Assembly: GCF_007830065.1 (NCBI RefSeq)
Contig: NZ_VLKK01000001.1
Location: 124,001-188,000 of the forward strand
Length of the DNA: 64,000 bases
From: Sphingobium wenxiniae
GTDB taxonomy: Bacteria > Pseudomonadota > Alphaproteobacteria > Sphingomonadales > Sphingomonadaceae
Direction of reading: 5' to 3'
Positions 18,209-27,323 of the stretch are shown here, piece by piece. The notes beneath the pieces are model-generated. The model did not search any database and was not told where the DNA came from. It worked only from the letters and a program-made list of their open reading frames with translations. Position numbers and translations under genes: made by a program. Numbering within the stretch: position 1 is the first letter of the stretch; the number at the start of each line of letters is the position of its first letter.

Positions 18209-19636
18209 ATGGGGGCTGGACGCATCGGATGGATGGCAAGATCGCGCTGCGCGACGCTTGCGATAGTGGCGGTGATGGCGGGCCTTGCAGCGCCGGCTGC
18301 GGCGAATGAGCGCGAGCCGCTTGCCATCACCCCCGTTCCCAGCACGCCGGTCGCCGGGGCGTTCACTCTCGCCGCGGTCGGCGACCTGATCTATCTCAGG
18401 CCCATGCTGGCGACGATGGAACGCAAGTCGCCGGAGATGCTGCGCATTCTGCGCCGCGCCGACGTCACTTACGGCAATTTCGAGGAAGTCGTGTTCGACC
18501 TCTCCACCTTCAAGGGCGCGCCGCAGGCCGAATCCGGCGGCACATGGATGCTCGGCGATCCCAAGGTGGTCGACGATCTCGTCTCGATGGGATTCGACCT
18601 CGTCAGCACCGCGAACAACCATGCGACCGACTGGGGCGTGGAGGGCATGCTGGAAACGATCCGGCGGCTCGACGCGGCAAAACTGGTCAATGCCGGGACG
18701 GGCCGCACCATGTCGGAAGCGCGCGCGCCGCATTATCTCGACGCGCCGCCGGGCCGGATCGGATTGGTGGCCGCTACCTCCACCTTCACGCCGATGACGC
18801 CGGCCTCCGACCCGCTGGGCATGGTGCCGGGACGGCCGGGCGCGAACGTGATCCGCACGCGCGAGATCGGGCTGGTGTCCGACGCGGATCTCGCGGTGCT
18901 GGGAAGGCTGGCGGGCGCGAAGCCCGGTTCCCCGGTGACACTGGGCGAACGCACCTATCGCGCCACCCCCTCACCCCAGCAGCCGCTGACGATCGAATAT
19001 GAGCCGAACGGCAAGGACGAGACCGCCAATCTGCGCTCGATCCGGCAAGCGAAACAGAACGGCAATTTCGTCATCTTTTCCTTCCACAATCACGAACCGA
19101 ACGAGGAAACGCAGCAGCCACCCGCCTTCACGGTCGATTTCGCCCGCCGTGCGATAGACGAGGGCGCGGACGCCTTCATCGCGCATGGCCCGCACCAGTT
19201 GCGCGGGATCGAGATCTACAAGGGACGGCCGATCTTCTATTCGCTCGGCAACTTTGCGATGATGAACAACTCGCTCGATCACCTCCCGGCGGACATGTAC
19301 GACCAGTTCGGCATCGACCCGGCGAAGGTGACGGCGCCGGAGTTCCTTCAGGCGCGCGGCGCGGCGATCTTCGCTGACCCGAACCTGTATGAATCGGTGA
19401 TCGCGGAGAGCCGCTTCATCGACGGTCAGATTGCGGAAATCCGACTGTATCCCGTTGACCTGGGCGTGACGGCGAAGGGGGCGGAGCGCGGCGTCCCGCA
19501 TCTTGCCGATGCGGCGGTCGGCGCGCGCATCCTCGAACGCCTCGCACGGCTGTCAGCGCCGTTCGGAACGAACATCGCGATCGAAAAGGGCATAGGCGTC
19601 ATCCGCCTCGCGGCGCGCCAACGCCCCAGCCCCTGA
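18209..19636 (+). CDS. CapA-family (poly-gamma-glutamate type) exported metallophosphatase-like protein
   Basis: A 475-residue protein with a signal peptide (residues 1-33, ending AAPAAA). The PGA_cap/calcineurin-like fold motifs are all visible: GDLIYLRPM, TYGNFEEVVFD, DLVSTANNHATDWGVEGM, FVIFSFHNHEP and ADAFIAHGPHQLRGIEIYKG. In Bacillus, CapA/PgsA takes part in poly-gamma-glutamate export; most proteobacterial relatives have unknown substrates. There are no capB/capC genes here, so capsule synthesis is not supported. Its shared operator with the serine hydrolase operon suggests a joint job on an extracytoplasmic peptide or polymer. Confidence 0.88.
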   Translation: MGAGRIGWMARSRCATLAIVAVMAGLAAPAAANEREPLAITPVPSTPVAGAFTLAAVGDLIYLRPMLATMERKSPEMLRILRRADVTYGNFEEVVFDLSTFKGAPQAESGGTWMLGDPKVVDDLVSMGFDLVSTANNHATDWGVEGMLETIRRLDAAKLVNAGTGRTMSEARAPHYLDAPPGRIGLVAATSTFTPMTPASDPLGMVPGRPGANVIRTREIGLVSDADLAVLGRLAGAKPGSPVTLGERTYRATPSPQQPLTIEYEPNGKDETANLRSIRQAKQNGNFVIFSFHNHEPNEETQQPPAFTVDFARRAIDEGADAFIAHGPHQLRGIEIYKGRPIFYSLGNFAMMNNSLDHLPADMYDQFGIDPAKVTAPEFLQARGAAIFADPNLYESVIAESRFIDGQIAEIRLYPVDLGVTAKGAERGVPHLADAAVGARILERLARLSAPFGTNIAIEKGIGVIRLAARQRPSP

Positions 19637-19742
19637 TCGAAGCCGCATTGAAGGAGATCGAGGGAACTTCTCCTCCACATGCGCGCTGTGTCCGGGGAGG
19701 GTTTCCGATGGCGCGTGCATATTGGCGAGGCAGGAGCGAACC

Positions 19743-20222
19743 ATGGAGCTGAACGCGCCTACGCCCTTGCATCTGGTGGATGGACCGATCCTGGCGCGGC
19801 TCGGCGTGGCGGCGGGTTTAGGGCTGCTTCTTGGCCTGGATCGGGAATTGCGGGGACACCCCGCCGGGATGCGCACCCATGGCATCATCTGCTTCACCTG
19901 CGCCCTGATGACGATCAGCGCGATCACGCTGCATAGACAGTTGCGGGGCGAGGGCAATATCGATCCCCTGCGCGTGTTCGAAGCCTCCGCCGCCTTCACC
20001 GGCATTATCGCGGCGGGCCTGATCGTGTTCAACAAAGGGGAAATCCACAATCTGACGACCGCGGCCCATATATGGCTGGCGGGGATGATCGGCATTGCCT
20101 GTGGGGCGGCGCAATGGCCGCTCGTGATCAGCGCGGCGATCGTCGCCGTCCTGATGCTGACGGCATTGCGCGTCGTCGAAACGCGCTGGCTAGACCCCCG
20201 TAAGCGGGACAGGGAAGACTGA
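19743..20222 (+). CDS. MgtC/SapB-family inner-membrane protein
   Basis: A 159-residue protein with about four membrane helices. The start region (LARLGVAAGLGLLLGLDREL, followed by HPAGMRTHGIICFTCALM) carries the MgtC/SapB signature including the R/E and RTH elements. ATG 19743 has AGGAG seven bases upstream, preferred over the upstream in-frame start at 19722. The C-terminal cytoplasmic ACT-like domain of true MgtC is absent, so a role in magnesium-stress virulence physiology should not be assumed. It shares one base with the ligD start, so the two are co-transcribed. Confidence 0.8.
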   Translation: MELNAPTPLHLVDGPILARLGVAAGLGLLLGLDRELRGHPAGMRTHGIICFTCALMTISAITLHRQLRGEGNIDPLRVFEASAAFTGIIAAGLIVFNKGEIHNLTTAAHIWLAGMIGIACGAAQWPLVISAAIVAVLMLTALRVVETRWLDPRKRDRED

Positions 20223-22723
20223 TGGGCACGCGCGACGCCCTCGCCTCCTACAACGCCAAGCGCGACTTCACGCGCACCCGCGAGCCGAAGGGCGAAATGC
20301 GGACGAAGGGCGGCAACGGCTTTGTCGTGCAGAAGCACGAGGCCACCCGCCTTCACTGGGACTTCCGGCTGGAGATGGACGGCGTGCTCAAGAGCTGGGC
20401 CGTGACCAAGGGTCCCAGCCTCGATCCCGCCGACCGGCGGCTGGCGGTGCGGACGGAGGATCACCCGATCAGCTATGGCGATTTCGAGGGCACTATTCCC
20501 AAGGGGGAATATGGCGGCGGCACGGTGATGCTGTGGGACCGGGGCACATGGGAGCCGGTTGCGGGCAAGGACGCGGATCTGAAGGACGGCCATCTCCATT
20601 TCGTGCTGCATGGCGAGCGCATGAAGGGCGAATGGCTGCTTGTCCGCATGAAGGGAAGGCCCGGCGAAAAGCGGGAGAACTGGCTGCTCCGCAAGATCGA
20701 GGACAAGGAGGCCGACACGGGCGCCCCGCTGGTCGACCGCGCGTTGACCAGCGTTCTTACCGGCCGGTCCATGGCGGAAATCGCGGCGGACCGGGCGGGA
20801 ACGCAATCCCTTGCGGGAAGCAAGGGCAAGGATTTCGCCCAAAAGATGCAGGCGGCGCGCGATCACAATGCGCAGGTGAAGCCCAGGGGCCGCAAGGGAA
20901 GCGGTTCGCTGCCTCGCTTCTCCCCGCCGCAACTCGCAACCCTGGTGGACAGCGTGCCCACCGGCAACGACTGGCTGCATGAGATAAAGTTCGATGGCTA
21001 TCGCGCGCTGATCGCGGCCGCGGGAAAGCAGGTGAAGGTCTTCACGCGCAGCGGCCTGGACTGGAGCGACAAATTCATCCCCCTGACCCGCGGCATCGCC
21101 GCGCTCGACCTCCCGCCGGCCTTGATCGATGGGGAGATCGTGGCTTTCGGCGCGGACGGCAATCCGAGCTTCTCCGCGCTTCAGGCCGTGCTGAAACGCG
21201 GTCACGGCGCGCAGAGGGAAGAAACGCCGTTCAGCTTCTTCGCCTTCGACCTGTTGGCGCTGGACGGCATGGACCTGAAACCCTTGGGGACGATCGAGCG
21301 CAAGGAGCGGCTGGAAGCACTGCTGCATGATGCAAGGCCACCCGTTCATGTCGCCGACCATGTCATCGGCGCGGGCGAAACGCTCTATCGTTCGATGTGC
21401 GATGCCGGGCAGGAAGGCATTATTTCCAAGCGGGTCGACGCCCCTTATCGCGGCACGCGGACGAAAAGCTGGGTGAAGGTCAAATGCACGCGGCGACAGG
21501 AGTTCGTCATTGTCGGCTGGGGCGCGAGCAGCGCGAAGGGACGCCCCTTCCGCTCCCTGTTCCTGGCGCAGCATGAAGGTCGCAAGCTGGTCTTCAAAGG
21601 CAAGGTCGGCACCGGTTTCGATGCAACGGCGATGGATGATCTGGCCAGGGCGATGTCTCCGCTTGCAAGGGACAAGGCCCCGGTCGAGATCAACAGGGCG
21701 GAAGCGCGGGGCGCGCATTGGATCGAACCCCGGTTGGTGGCCGAGGTCGCCTTTTCCGAATTCACCGCCGACGGGCGCATCCGCCATGGCAGCTTCCTGG
21801 GCCTGCGCGCCGACAAGAAGGCCGGGACCGTAAAGCCCGAGAAGAGCGAACCCGCCCCCGTCAGCAAAAGCAGCATCAGGATCAGCAACCCCGACCGCGT
21901 CCTGTTCCCCGAAAGCGGCCAGACCAAGGGCGAACTGGCGGATTACTATGCGCGCATCGCCCCGCTCATGCTTCCCTTTGCGGCGAATCGTCCCATCAGC
22001 CTCGTCCGCTGCCCTCAGGGACGAGCGAAAAAATGCTTCTTCCAGAAGCATGACAGCGGCGCCTTCGGCGAGCATGTGCGGCAGGTGCCGATCCGGGAAA
22101 AGGACGGGAGCAGCGAAGACTATATCTACATCGAGGATGCCGACGGCCTGCTCGCCTGCGTGCAGATGGGGACCATCGAGTTCCATGGCTGGGCCAGCCG
22201 CGCCGATGCGGTGGAAAAGCCCGAACGGATGATCTTCGACCTCGATCCCGACGAGGGGCTGGATTTCGGGGAAGTGAAGCGTGCGGCCCGCGATATCCGC
22301 GACCGGTTGAGCGATATAGGGCTGATGTCCTTCGCGATGCTGTCCGGGGGCAAGGGCGTGCATGTGGTCGTTCCGCTCACGCCCGGCCATGACTGGGACA
22401 CGCACAAGGATTTCGCGTCCCGCTTCGCGCAAGCGCTAAGCCTGGCGGAACCGGAGCGCTTCGTCGCGACGATGAGCAAGGCCAAGCGCAAGGGACGAAT
22501 TTTCATCGATTGGCTGCGCAATCAGCGGGGGAGCACGGCCATCCTCCCCTATTCCGCCCGGGCGCGGGCGCAAGCGCCCGTCGCGGCGCCTGTCGATTGG
22601 GAAGAACTGGAAAGCGTGGAAAATGCCCATCCCTTCACGATCGAGGATGCCGACCGCCTGATCGAGCGTGCGTCGAAACTCAAAGGCTGGGGCTTTGCCG
22701 CCCAGAAACTGCCGGCGATATAA
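20222..22723 (+). CDS. ligD: DNA ligase D, non-homologous end-joining
   Basis: A 833-residue three-domain enzyme in the order phosphoesterase (about 25-180; HWDFRLEMDGVLKSWAVTKG), ATP-dependent ligase (about 230-530; nucleotidyl lysine K256 in EIKFDGYR), and primase/polymerase (about 560-830; metal-binding DLDPDEG). It would trim, fill and seal double-strand breaks together with Ku. All three active-site regions look intact. No ku gene lies in this window, though Ku is usually needed and often adjacent. It shares one base with the MgtC-like gene upstream and converges on proS. Confidence 0.95.
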   Translation: MGTRDALASYNAKRDFTRTREPKGEMRTKGGNGFVVQKHEATRLHWDFRLEMDGVLKSWAVTKGPSLDPADRRLAVRTEDHPISYGDFEGTIPKGEYGGGTVMLWDRGTWEPVAGKDADLKDGHLHFVLHGERMKGEWLLVRMKGRPGEKRENWLLRKIEDKEADTGAPLVDRALTSVLTGRSMAEIAADRAGTQSLAGSKGKDFAQKMQAARDHNAQVKPRGRKGSGSLPRFSPPQLATLVDSVPTGNDWLHEIKFDGYRALIAAAGKQVKVFTRSGLDWSDKFIPLTRGIAALDLPPALIDGEIVAFGADGNPSFSALQAVLKRGHGAQREETPFSFFAFDLLALDGMDLKPLGTIERKERLEALLHDARPPVHVADHVIGAGETLYRSMCDAGQEGIISKRVDAPYRGTRTKSWVKVKCTRRQEFVIVGWGASSAKGRPFRSLFLAQHEGRKLVFKGKVGTGFDATAMDDLARAMSPLARDKAPVEINRAEARGAHWIEPRLVAEVAFSEFTADGRIRHGSFLGLRADKKAGTVKPEKSEPAPVSKSSIRISNPDRVLFPESGQTKGELADYYARIAPLMLPFAANRPISLVRCPQGRAKKCFFQKHDSGAFGEHVRQVPIREKDGSSEDYIYIEDADGLLACVQMGTIEFHGWASRADAVEKPERMIFDLDPDEGLDFGEVKRAARDIRDRLSDIGLMSFAMLSGGKGVHVVVPLTPGHDWDTHKDFASRFAQALSLAEPERFVATMSKAKRKGRIFIDWLRNQRGSTAILPYSARARAQAPVAAPVDWEELESVENAHPFTIEDADRLIERASKLKGWGFAAQKLPAI

Positions 22724-22761
22724 AGCATCTTCGCGTCAGGGGACTCAATCTGATGCGCCGC

Positions 22762-24288
22762 TTAATAAGAGCGCCCCACCAGAACCCGTTCCACCGCGGC
22801 TTGCCCGGTAAAGATGCACGCCCCGTCCGCGGCTTCCACATCCAGGGGAATGTTGCGGAGGGTCAGCTTTTCCCCCTTCAGCCATTCCACGACCTTATCA
22901 AGCGCCGCGCCCGTGGGCTTGCTCCACTGCACCAGCGCCCAGCCCGGCTTTGAACTGGCTGCGAAAAGGGACTTGAGATCATCCAGGGACGCAATCGTCC
23001 GGTCGATATTGTCGTGCAGCCGGGCATGTGCCTGCTCGAAAAGCGCCTGCTGGACGCCCTCCAGCATTGTCGTGGCCTGCGCGAGGAAATCGTCCTTGGC
23101 AATGATCCGACTATCGAGCTTTCCATCCTCGCGATAGAGCCGGTCGCGCCGCAATACCGATACATTCCCCCCGGCGACATCGCGGCCGCCGACCTCGATC
23201 ACGATCGGCGCGCCCTTCTTGATCCAGCCCCAGCGCTTGTTGGCCGCCTTTGCAGGCCGCCTGTCGAGCAGCGCGCGGACCGGCTCGCGGAACACGTCCT
23301 GTCCGTTCAGCGCGCCGACCAGCGCCGAGCAATAGTCGAGAATGGCGGCATCCTCCTCCGTGTCGCGCAGCATCGGCACCACGACGATCTGGTGAGGCGC
23401 GACACGCGGAGGGACACGCAGGCCATCGTCGTCGCCATGCACCATGATGAGTCCGCCGATCATGCGCGTAGACATGCCCCAGCTTGTCGTCTGCGCCAGT
23501 TCCTGCTGCCCTTCGGCGTTCTGGAACTTGATGTTCTGCGCCCGGCTGAAGGTCGTGCCCAGGAAATGCGACGTGCCGGCCTGAAGCGCCTTCCCGTCCT
23601 GCATCATCGCTTCGATGGAATAAGTCGCGACCGCGCCGGGAAAGCGCTCATTCTCCGGCTTTTCGCCCGCGATGACCGGAAGCGCGACACATTCCTCGGC
23701 AAAGCTGCGGTAGACTTCCAGCATCTTCATCGTCTCGTCCATCGCTTCATCGACGGTGGCATGGGCGGTATGTCCTTCCTGCCAAAGGAACTCGCTGGTG
23801 CGCAGGAACATGCGCGTCCGCATTTCCCAACGCACGACATTGGCCCATTGGTTGATGAGCACGGGCAGGTCGCGCCAGCTCTGCACCCAGCGGGAAAAGG
23901 CCGCGCCGATCACGGTTTCGGACGTCGGACGCACCACCAGCGGCTCTTCCAGCTTCGCTTCGGGGTCCGGCACCAGCTTGCCGTCCTTCTGGATCAGGCG
24001 GTGATGGGTGACGACAGCCATTTCCTTGGCGAAGCCGTCCACATGTTCCGCTTCCTTCTCGAAATAGGAAAGCGGAATGAACAGCGGGAAATAGCAGTTT
24101 TCGTGGCCCGTCGCCTTGATCCGGTCGTCCAGCAGCTTCTGGATGCGTTCCCAGATTCCATAACCCCACGGGCGGATGACCATGCAGCCGCGCACGCCGC
24201 TTTCCTCGGCCATGTCGGCTTCGGATATGACCGCCTGATACCAGGCGGCGAAATCCTGTTCACGGGTTACGGAAAGGGCGTGTTTCAC
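22762..24288 (-). CDS. proS: Prolyl-tRNA synthetase, archaeal/eukaryote-like type
   Basis: Class II synthetase charging tRNA-Pro. Motif 2 and neighbouring elements (RPTSETVIGAAFSRW; INQWANVVRWEMR; RTSEFLWQEGHTAH) and motif 3 (TTSWGMSTRMIGGLIMVHGDD) are clear. It lacks the editing insertion of the long bacterial form and carries the C-terminal extension of the archaeal-type enzyme. GTG 24288 is chosen (508 residues): AAGG lies 8 bases upstream and homology starts about there. An in-frame GTG at 24345 would add 19 residues but has poor spacing. Monocistronic, between ligD (convergent) and phaR. Confidence 0.93.
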   Translation of the reverse strand: MKHALSVTREQDFAAWYQAVISEADMAEESGVRGCMVIRPWGYGIWERIQKLLDDRIKATGHENCYFPLFIPLSYFEKEAEHVDGFAKEMAVVTHHRLIQKDGKLVPDPEAKLEEPLVVRPTSETVIGAAFSRWVQSWRDLPVLINQWANVVRWEMRTRMFLRTSEFLWQEGHTAHATVDEAMDETMKMLEVYRSFAEECVALPVIAGEKPENERFPGAVATYSIEAMMQDGKALQAGTSHFLGTTFSRAQNIKFQNAEGQQELAQTTSWGMSTRMIGGLIMVHGDDDGLRVPPRVAPHQIVVVPMLRDTEEDAAILDYCSALVGALNGQDVFREPVRALLDRRPAKAANKRWGWIKKGAPIVIEVGGRDVAGGNVSVLRRDRLYREDGKLDSRIIAKDDFLAQATTMLEGVQQALFEQAHARLHDNIDRTIASLDDLKSLFAASSKPGWALVQWSKPTGAALDKVVEWLKGEKLTLRNIPLDVEAADGACIFTGQAAVERVLVGRSY

Positions 24289-24383
24289 GGGGTCGACCTT
24301 AGGCTGCCTGAGTGCGGATGATGGCGCGCCATAGGGCACGCGCACGGCCTCTGTCGACCCCCGAAGCGAGCGGGCGGGACTCT

Positions 24384-24950
24384 TTAGCCCAGCTTGTCGA
24401 TCTTGGCGTTGAGCGCCGCCAGCTGCGCCTTGAGGTCGGCGATCTCGTCATCCTTGCTTTCGTCGGATCGCGCAGGCTCCGCCGCCGCCGGCGAAGCGAC
24501 GCTCCCGCCAAAGGCGCTGGCCGCGGCCTCGAACATCTGCATGTTCCGCTTGGCGATCTCCGCGAAGGGGCCGCCGCCGAAAGCGCCTTTCATCGCTTCC
24601 CGGAATTGCTGCTGGTTCTTGCGGAACGCATCCATGGACGCCTCCAGATATTGCGGCACCATCGACTGCATGGAATCGCCATACATCGCGATCAACTGGC
24701 GCAGGAAGTTGACGGGCAGCATGTTCTTGCCGCGCTGCTCTTCCTCCATGATGATCTGGGTCAGGACATTGTGCGTGATGTCTTCGCCGGTCTTTGCATC
24801 GACCACCACGAACTCGCGCCCCTCGCGAGTCATCTGCGACAACAGATCGAGCGTGATATAGCTCGATGTTTCCGTATTATAGAGCCGCCGGTTAGCATAT
24901 TTCTTGATAATCACCGGCTCGGATTCGTTTGCCGTCTTGGACTTCGCCAT
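24384..24950 (-). CDS. phaR: Polyhydroxyalkanoate synthesis repressor PhaR
   Basis: A 188-residue DNA-binding regulator. The N-terminal PHB/PHA-accumulation domain (IIKKYANRRLYNTETSSYIT and FVVVDAKTGEDITHNVLTQI) is followed by the second conserved block, an Ala/Gln-rich region and a C-terminal coiled coil (DDEIADLKAQLAALNAKIDK). PhaR senses PHA granules and represses phasin and PHA genes. ATG 24950 follows GGGAGAG at good spacing. Its start codon overlaps, on the opposite strand, that of the PHA-synthase-like hydrolase. Confidence 0.94.
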   Translation of the reverse strand: MAKSKTANESEPVIIKKYANRRLYNTETSSYITLDLLSQMTREGREFVVVDAKTGEDITHNVLTQIIMEEEQRGKNMLPVNFLRQLIAMYGDSMQSMVPQYLEASMDAFRKNQQQFREAMKGAFGGGPFAEIAKRNMQMFEAAASAFGGSVASPAAAEPARSDESKDDEIADLKAQLAALNAKIDKLG

Positions 24951-26037
24951 GGACATCTCTCCCACACCTGCTCATTCCGCATTAGCACAAGCCAATGCCG
25001 CGCCGCAACATGGCCCCCGCCCCTTGCCGCTTTTCCTGGATATTTTATGGCGGGAAACAGAGGGCGACCCGGAATTGCGCCGCCGCGCTTTTGAAGGCCT
25101 GAAAAAATATCAGTGGGCGGAGCGGCCCGACCCGCCCCCTTCCGCCCCCGTTTTTGCTGCGGCGGGAAACGCCCGATTGCTGCGTTACGGCAAGGCGAGC
25201 GGGCGTAATCCCGTCGTCTTCGTGCCATCGCTCATCAATCCGCCCACCGTGCTCGACCTATCGGAAAGCCGATCGATGCTGCGCCACATGGCCGCACAAG
25301 GACATGACGCCTATCTGGTCGACTGGGGAACGCCTGCGGCAGAAGATTCGACGCTCGGCCTGGACGGCCATGTAGCGGAGCGACTGGTTCCGATGCTGGC
25401 GGCGCTCCCCGCTCCCCCGCTCCTCGTCGGCTATTGCCTTGGAGGCAGCCTGGCGCTGGGCGCGGCTATGCTGCACCCGGTGCGGGCCATCGCAACCATC
25501 GCCGCCCCCTGGCATTTCGATGGTTTCCCGCAAGCCGACCTCGATCAGATCATCGGCCTATGGAGGGGCGCGAAGGCGACATGCCAGCGTCTTGGCTATG
25601 TTCCGATGGAAGTTCTTCAATCGGGTTTCTGGGCCCTCGATCCCGCGCGAACCATCCGGAAATTCGCGGCCTTTGCCGACACGCCGCACGGAACGGACGA
25701 TGAGCGCGCCTTCCTCGCGGTGGAAGATTGGGCGAATGGCGGCGCGCACTTGACCTTTGCCGCGGGACGCGACCTCTTCGAGGCATTCTATCACGGGAAT
25801 ATCAGCGGATCGGGGAAATGGACGGTGCGGGGCCGCGCCGTGCAGATCGAATCCCTGCGCTGTCCCGGCTTGTCCATTCGTTCCGCCACGGACCGGATCG
25901 TTCCGGCGGCCGCCGCGCCAAGGCTTGCGGAAGGCCGGACCCTGCAAATGGGGCATGTGGGGATGATCGTAGGGCGTCGGGCACCGGACCTGCTATGGAA
26001 TCCTTTATCCCGGTGGCTTTCGGGACATGGCGGATAA
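24949..26037 (+). CDS. PHA-synthase-like alpha/beta hydrolase with Cys nucleophile
   Basis: A 362-residue alpha/beta-hydrolase. The nucleophile elbow is GYCLGG (C163) instead of the usual GxSxG; with the later Asp (SATDRIVP) and His (GHVGMIVG) it forms a Cys-Asp-His triad as in PHA synthases. Its tryptophan after the elbow (APWHFDGF) and the VDWGTP segment also match the PhaC family. It is shorter than class I PhaC (about 590 residues). ATG 24949 is the likely start although no good Shine-Dalgarno precedes it; TTG 24904 and TTG 25024 are alternatives. Divergent from phaR and followed by a thiolase, so a PHA role is likely, but synthase and depolymerase activity cannot be separated. Confidence 0.8.
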   Translation: MDISPTPAHSALAQANAAPQHGPRPLPLFLDILWRETEGDPELRRRAFEGLKKYQWAERPDPPPSAPVFAAAGNARLLRYGKASGRNPVVFVPSLINPPTVLDLSESRSMLRHMAAQGHDAYLVDWGTPAAEDSTLGLDGHVAERLVPMLAALPAPPLLVGYCLGGSLALGAAMLHPVRAIATIAAPWHFDGFPQADLDQIIGLWRGAKATCQRLGYVPMEVLQSGFWALDPARTIRKFAAFADTPHGTDDERAFLAVEDWANGGAHLTFAAGRDLFEAFYHGNISGSGKWTVRGRAVQIESLRCPGLSIRSATDRIVPAAAAPRLAEGRTLQMGHVGMIVGRRAPDLLWNPLSRWLSGHGG

Positions 26038-26098
26038 TGATATGCGGACGCGCTAGGGGCCGATCGGCCTAAGGATTTCCCAATACAAGGATGTGAAC

Positions 26099-27271
26099 GT
26101 GTCAGACATCGTCATCACCGCAGCCAAGCGAACCGCCGTCGGGAGTTTCCTGGGCGCGTATGCCAACACGCCCGCGCACGAACTGGGCAGGACGGCAATC
26201 GTCGCCGCCCTGGCGCAGGCGGGTGTCTCGCCCGGAGACGTGGACGAAGTCATACTGGGCCAGATACTGACTGCCGGACAAGGACAGAATCCCGCCCGGC
26301 AGGCGGCGGTCAACGCTGGTATTCCGGTCGAACGGACCGCCATCGGGCTTAATCAGCTTTGCGGTTCGGGCCTGCGCGCCGTGGCGCTGGCGGCGCAGGC
26401 GATCAAGGCCGGCGACGCCCGCATCATGATCGCGGGCGGTCAGGAAAATATGTCCATGGCGCCTCATGCGCAAAATCTGCGCAACGGCGTCAAGATGGGC
26501 GCCTTGTCGCTGGTCGATACCATGATCCTCGACGGCCTGACCGACGCGTTCCACAATTACCATATGGGCGTAACCGCTGAAAACCTGGCCGAAAAATACC
26601 AGATTTCCCGCGATGCGCAGGATCAGTTCGCCGTCGCGAGCCAGAACAAGGCGGAGGCCGCGCGCGCAGCCGGTCGCTTCAAGGACGAAATCGCGCCCGT
26701 CACGATCAAGGGCCGCAAAGGCGATGTGGTGGTCGACAGCGACGAATATATCCGCACCGGCGCGACGCTGGAGGCGATGCAGGCATTGAAGCCCGCCTTC
26801 AAGAAGGACGGCACCGTCACCGCCGGCAACGCCAGCGGCATCAACGACGGCGCAGCGGCATTGGTCGTCATGAGCGGGACGGAAGCAGCCAGGCGCACTG
26901 CGCCGGTGCTGGGACGCATCGCCTCCTTCGCCACCTGCGGCGTGGACCCGGCGATCATGGGCATAGGCCCCGCCCCGGCCACCCGCATCGCGCTGGAGAA
27001 GGCCGGCTGGTCGCTGGACGACATCGATCTGATCGAGGCCAATGAGGCTTTCGCCGCTCAGTCCCTGGCCGTGGGACAGGAGCTGGGCTGGGATCCGGCG
27101 AAGGTGAACGTCAATGGCGGGGCCATCGCCCTCGGCCACCCGATAGGCGCTTCCGGCGCGCGCGTGCTCACCACGCTGCTTTATGAAATGCAGAAGCGCG
27201 ACGCCAAAAAGGGTCTGGCAACATTGTGTGTCGGCGGCGGCATGGGCGTCGCCATGTGCATCGAGCGCTGA
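26099..27271 (+). CDS. phaA: Acetyl-CoA C-acetyltransferase (beta-ketothiolase)
   Basis: A 390-residue thiolase with acylated Cys in [11 protein letters not shown] (about residue 87), GHPIGASG and the C-terminal catalytic CVGGGMG. It condenses two acetyl-CoA to acetoacetyl-CoA, the first step to polyhydroxybutyrate, or works in reverse in degradation. GTG 26099 is preferred over GTG 26093 because AAGG then lies 8 bases upstream and the protein begins [11 protein letters not shown] as in the family. The context beside phaR and a PhaC-like protein supports phaA, although no phaB is next to it. Confidence 0.9.
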   Translation: MSDIVITAAKRTAVGSFLGAYANTPAHELGRTAIVAALAQAGVSPGDVDEVILGQILTAGQGQNPARQAAVNAGIPVERTAIGLNQLCGSGLRAVALAAQAIKAGDARIMIAGGQENMSMAPHAQNLRNGVKMGALSLVDTMILDGLTDAFHNYHMGVTAENLAEKYQISRDAQDQFAVASQNKAEAARAAGRFKDEIAPVTIKGRKGDVVVDSDEYIRTGATLEAMQALKPAFKKDGTVTAGNASGINDGAAALVVMSGTEAARRTAPVLGRIASFATCGVDPAIMGIGPAPATRIALEKAGWSLDDIDLIEANEAFAAQSLAVGQELGWDPAKVNVNGGAIALGHPIGASGARVLTTLLYEMQKRDAKKGLATLCVGGGMGVAMCIER

Positions 27272-27290
27272 TTTTTCAGCGTCGGAGATG

Positions 27291-27323
27291 CGGCCGCCGG
27301 TCGATGGATCGGCGGCCTTCCTT
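27291..27323. terminator. Putative bidirectional terminator between phaA and alr
   Basis: GGCCGCCG (27292-27299) pairs with CGGCGGCC (27310-27317) around a 10-base loop, followed by TTCCTT. It lies between two convergent genes. The T run is weak, so termination strength is uncertain. Confidence 0.5.

Noticed and set aside
19553-22432. 959-residue minus-strand frame
   Set aside because: Antisense of ligD, whose domains and motifs are certain.
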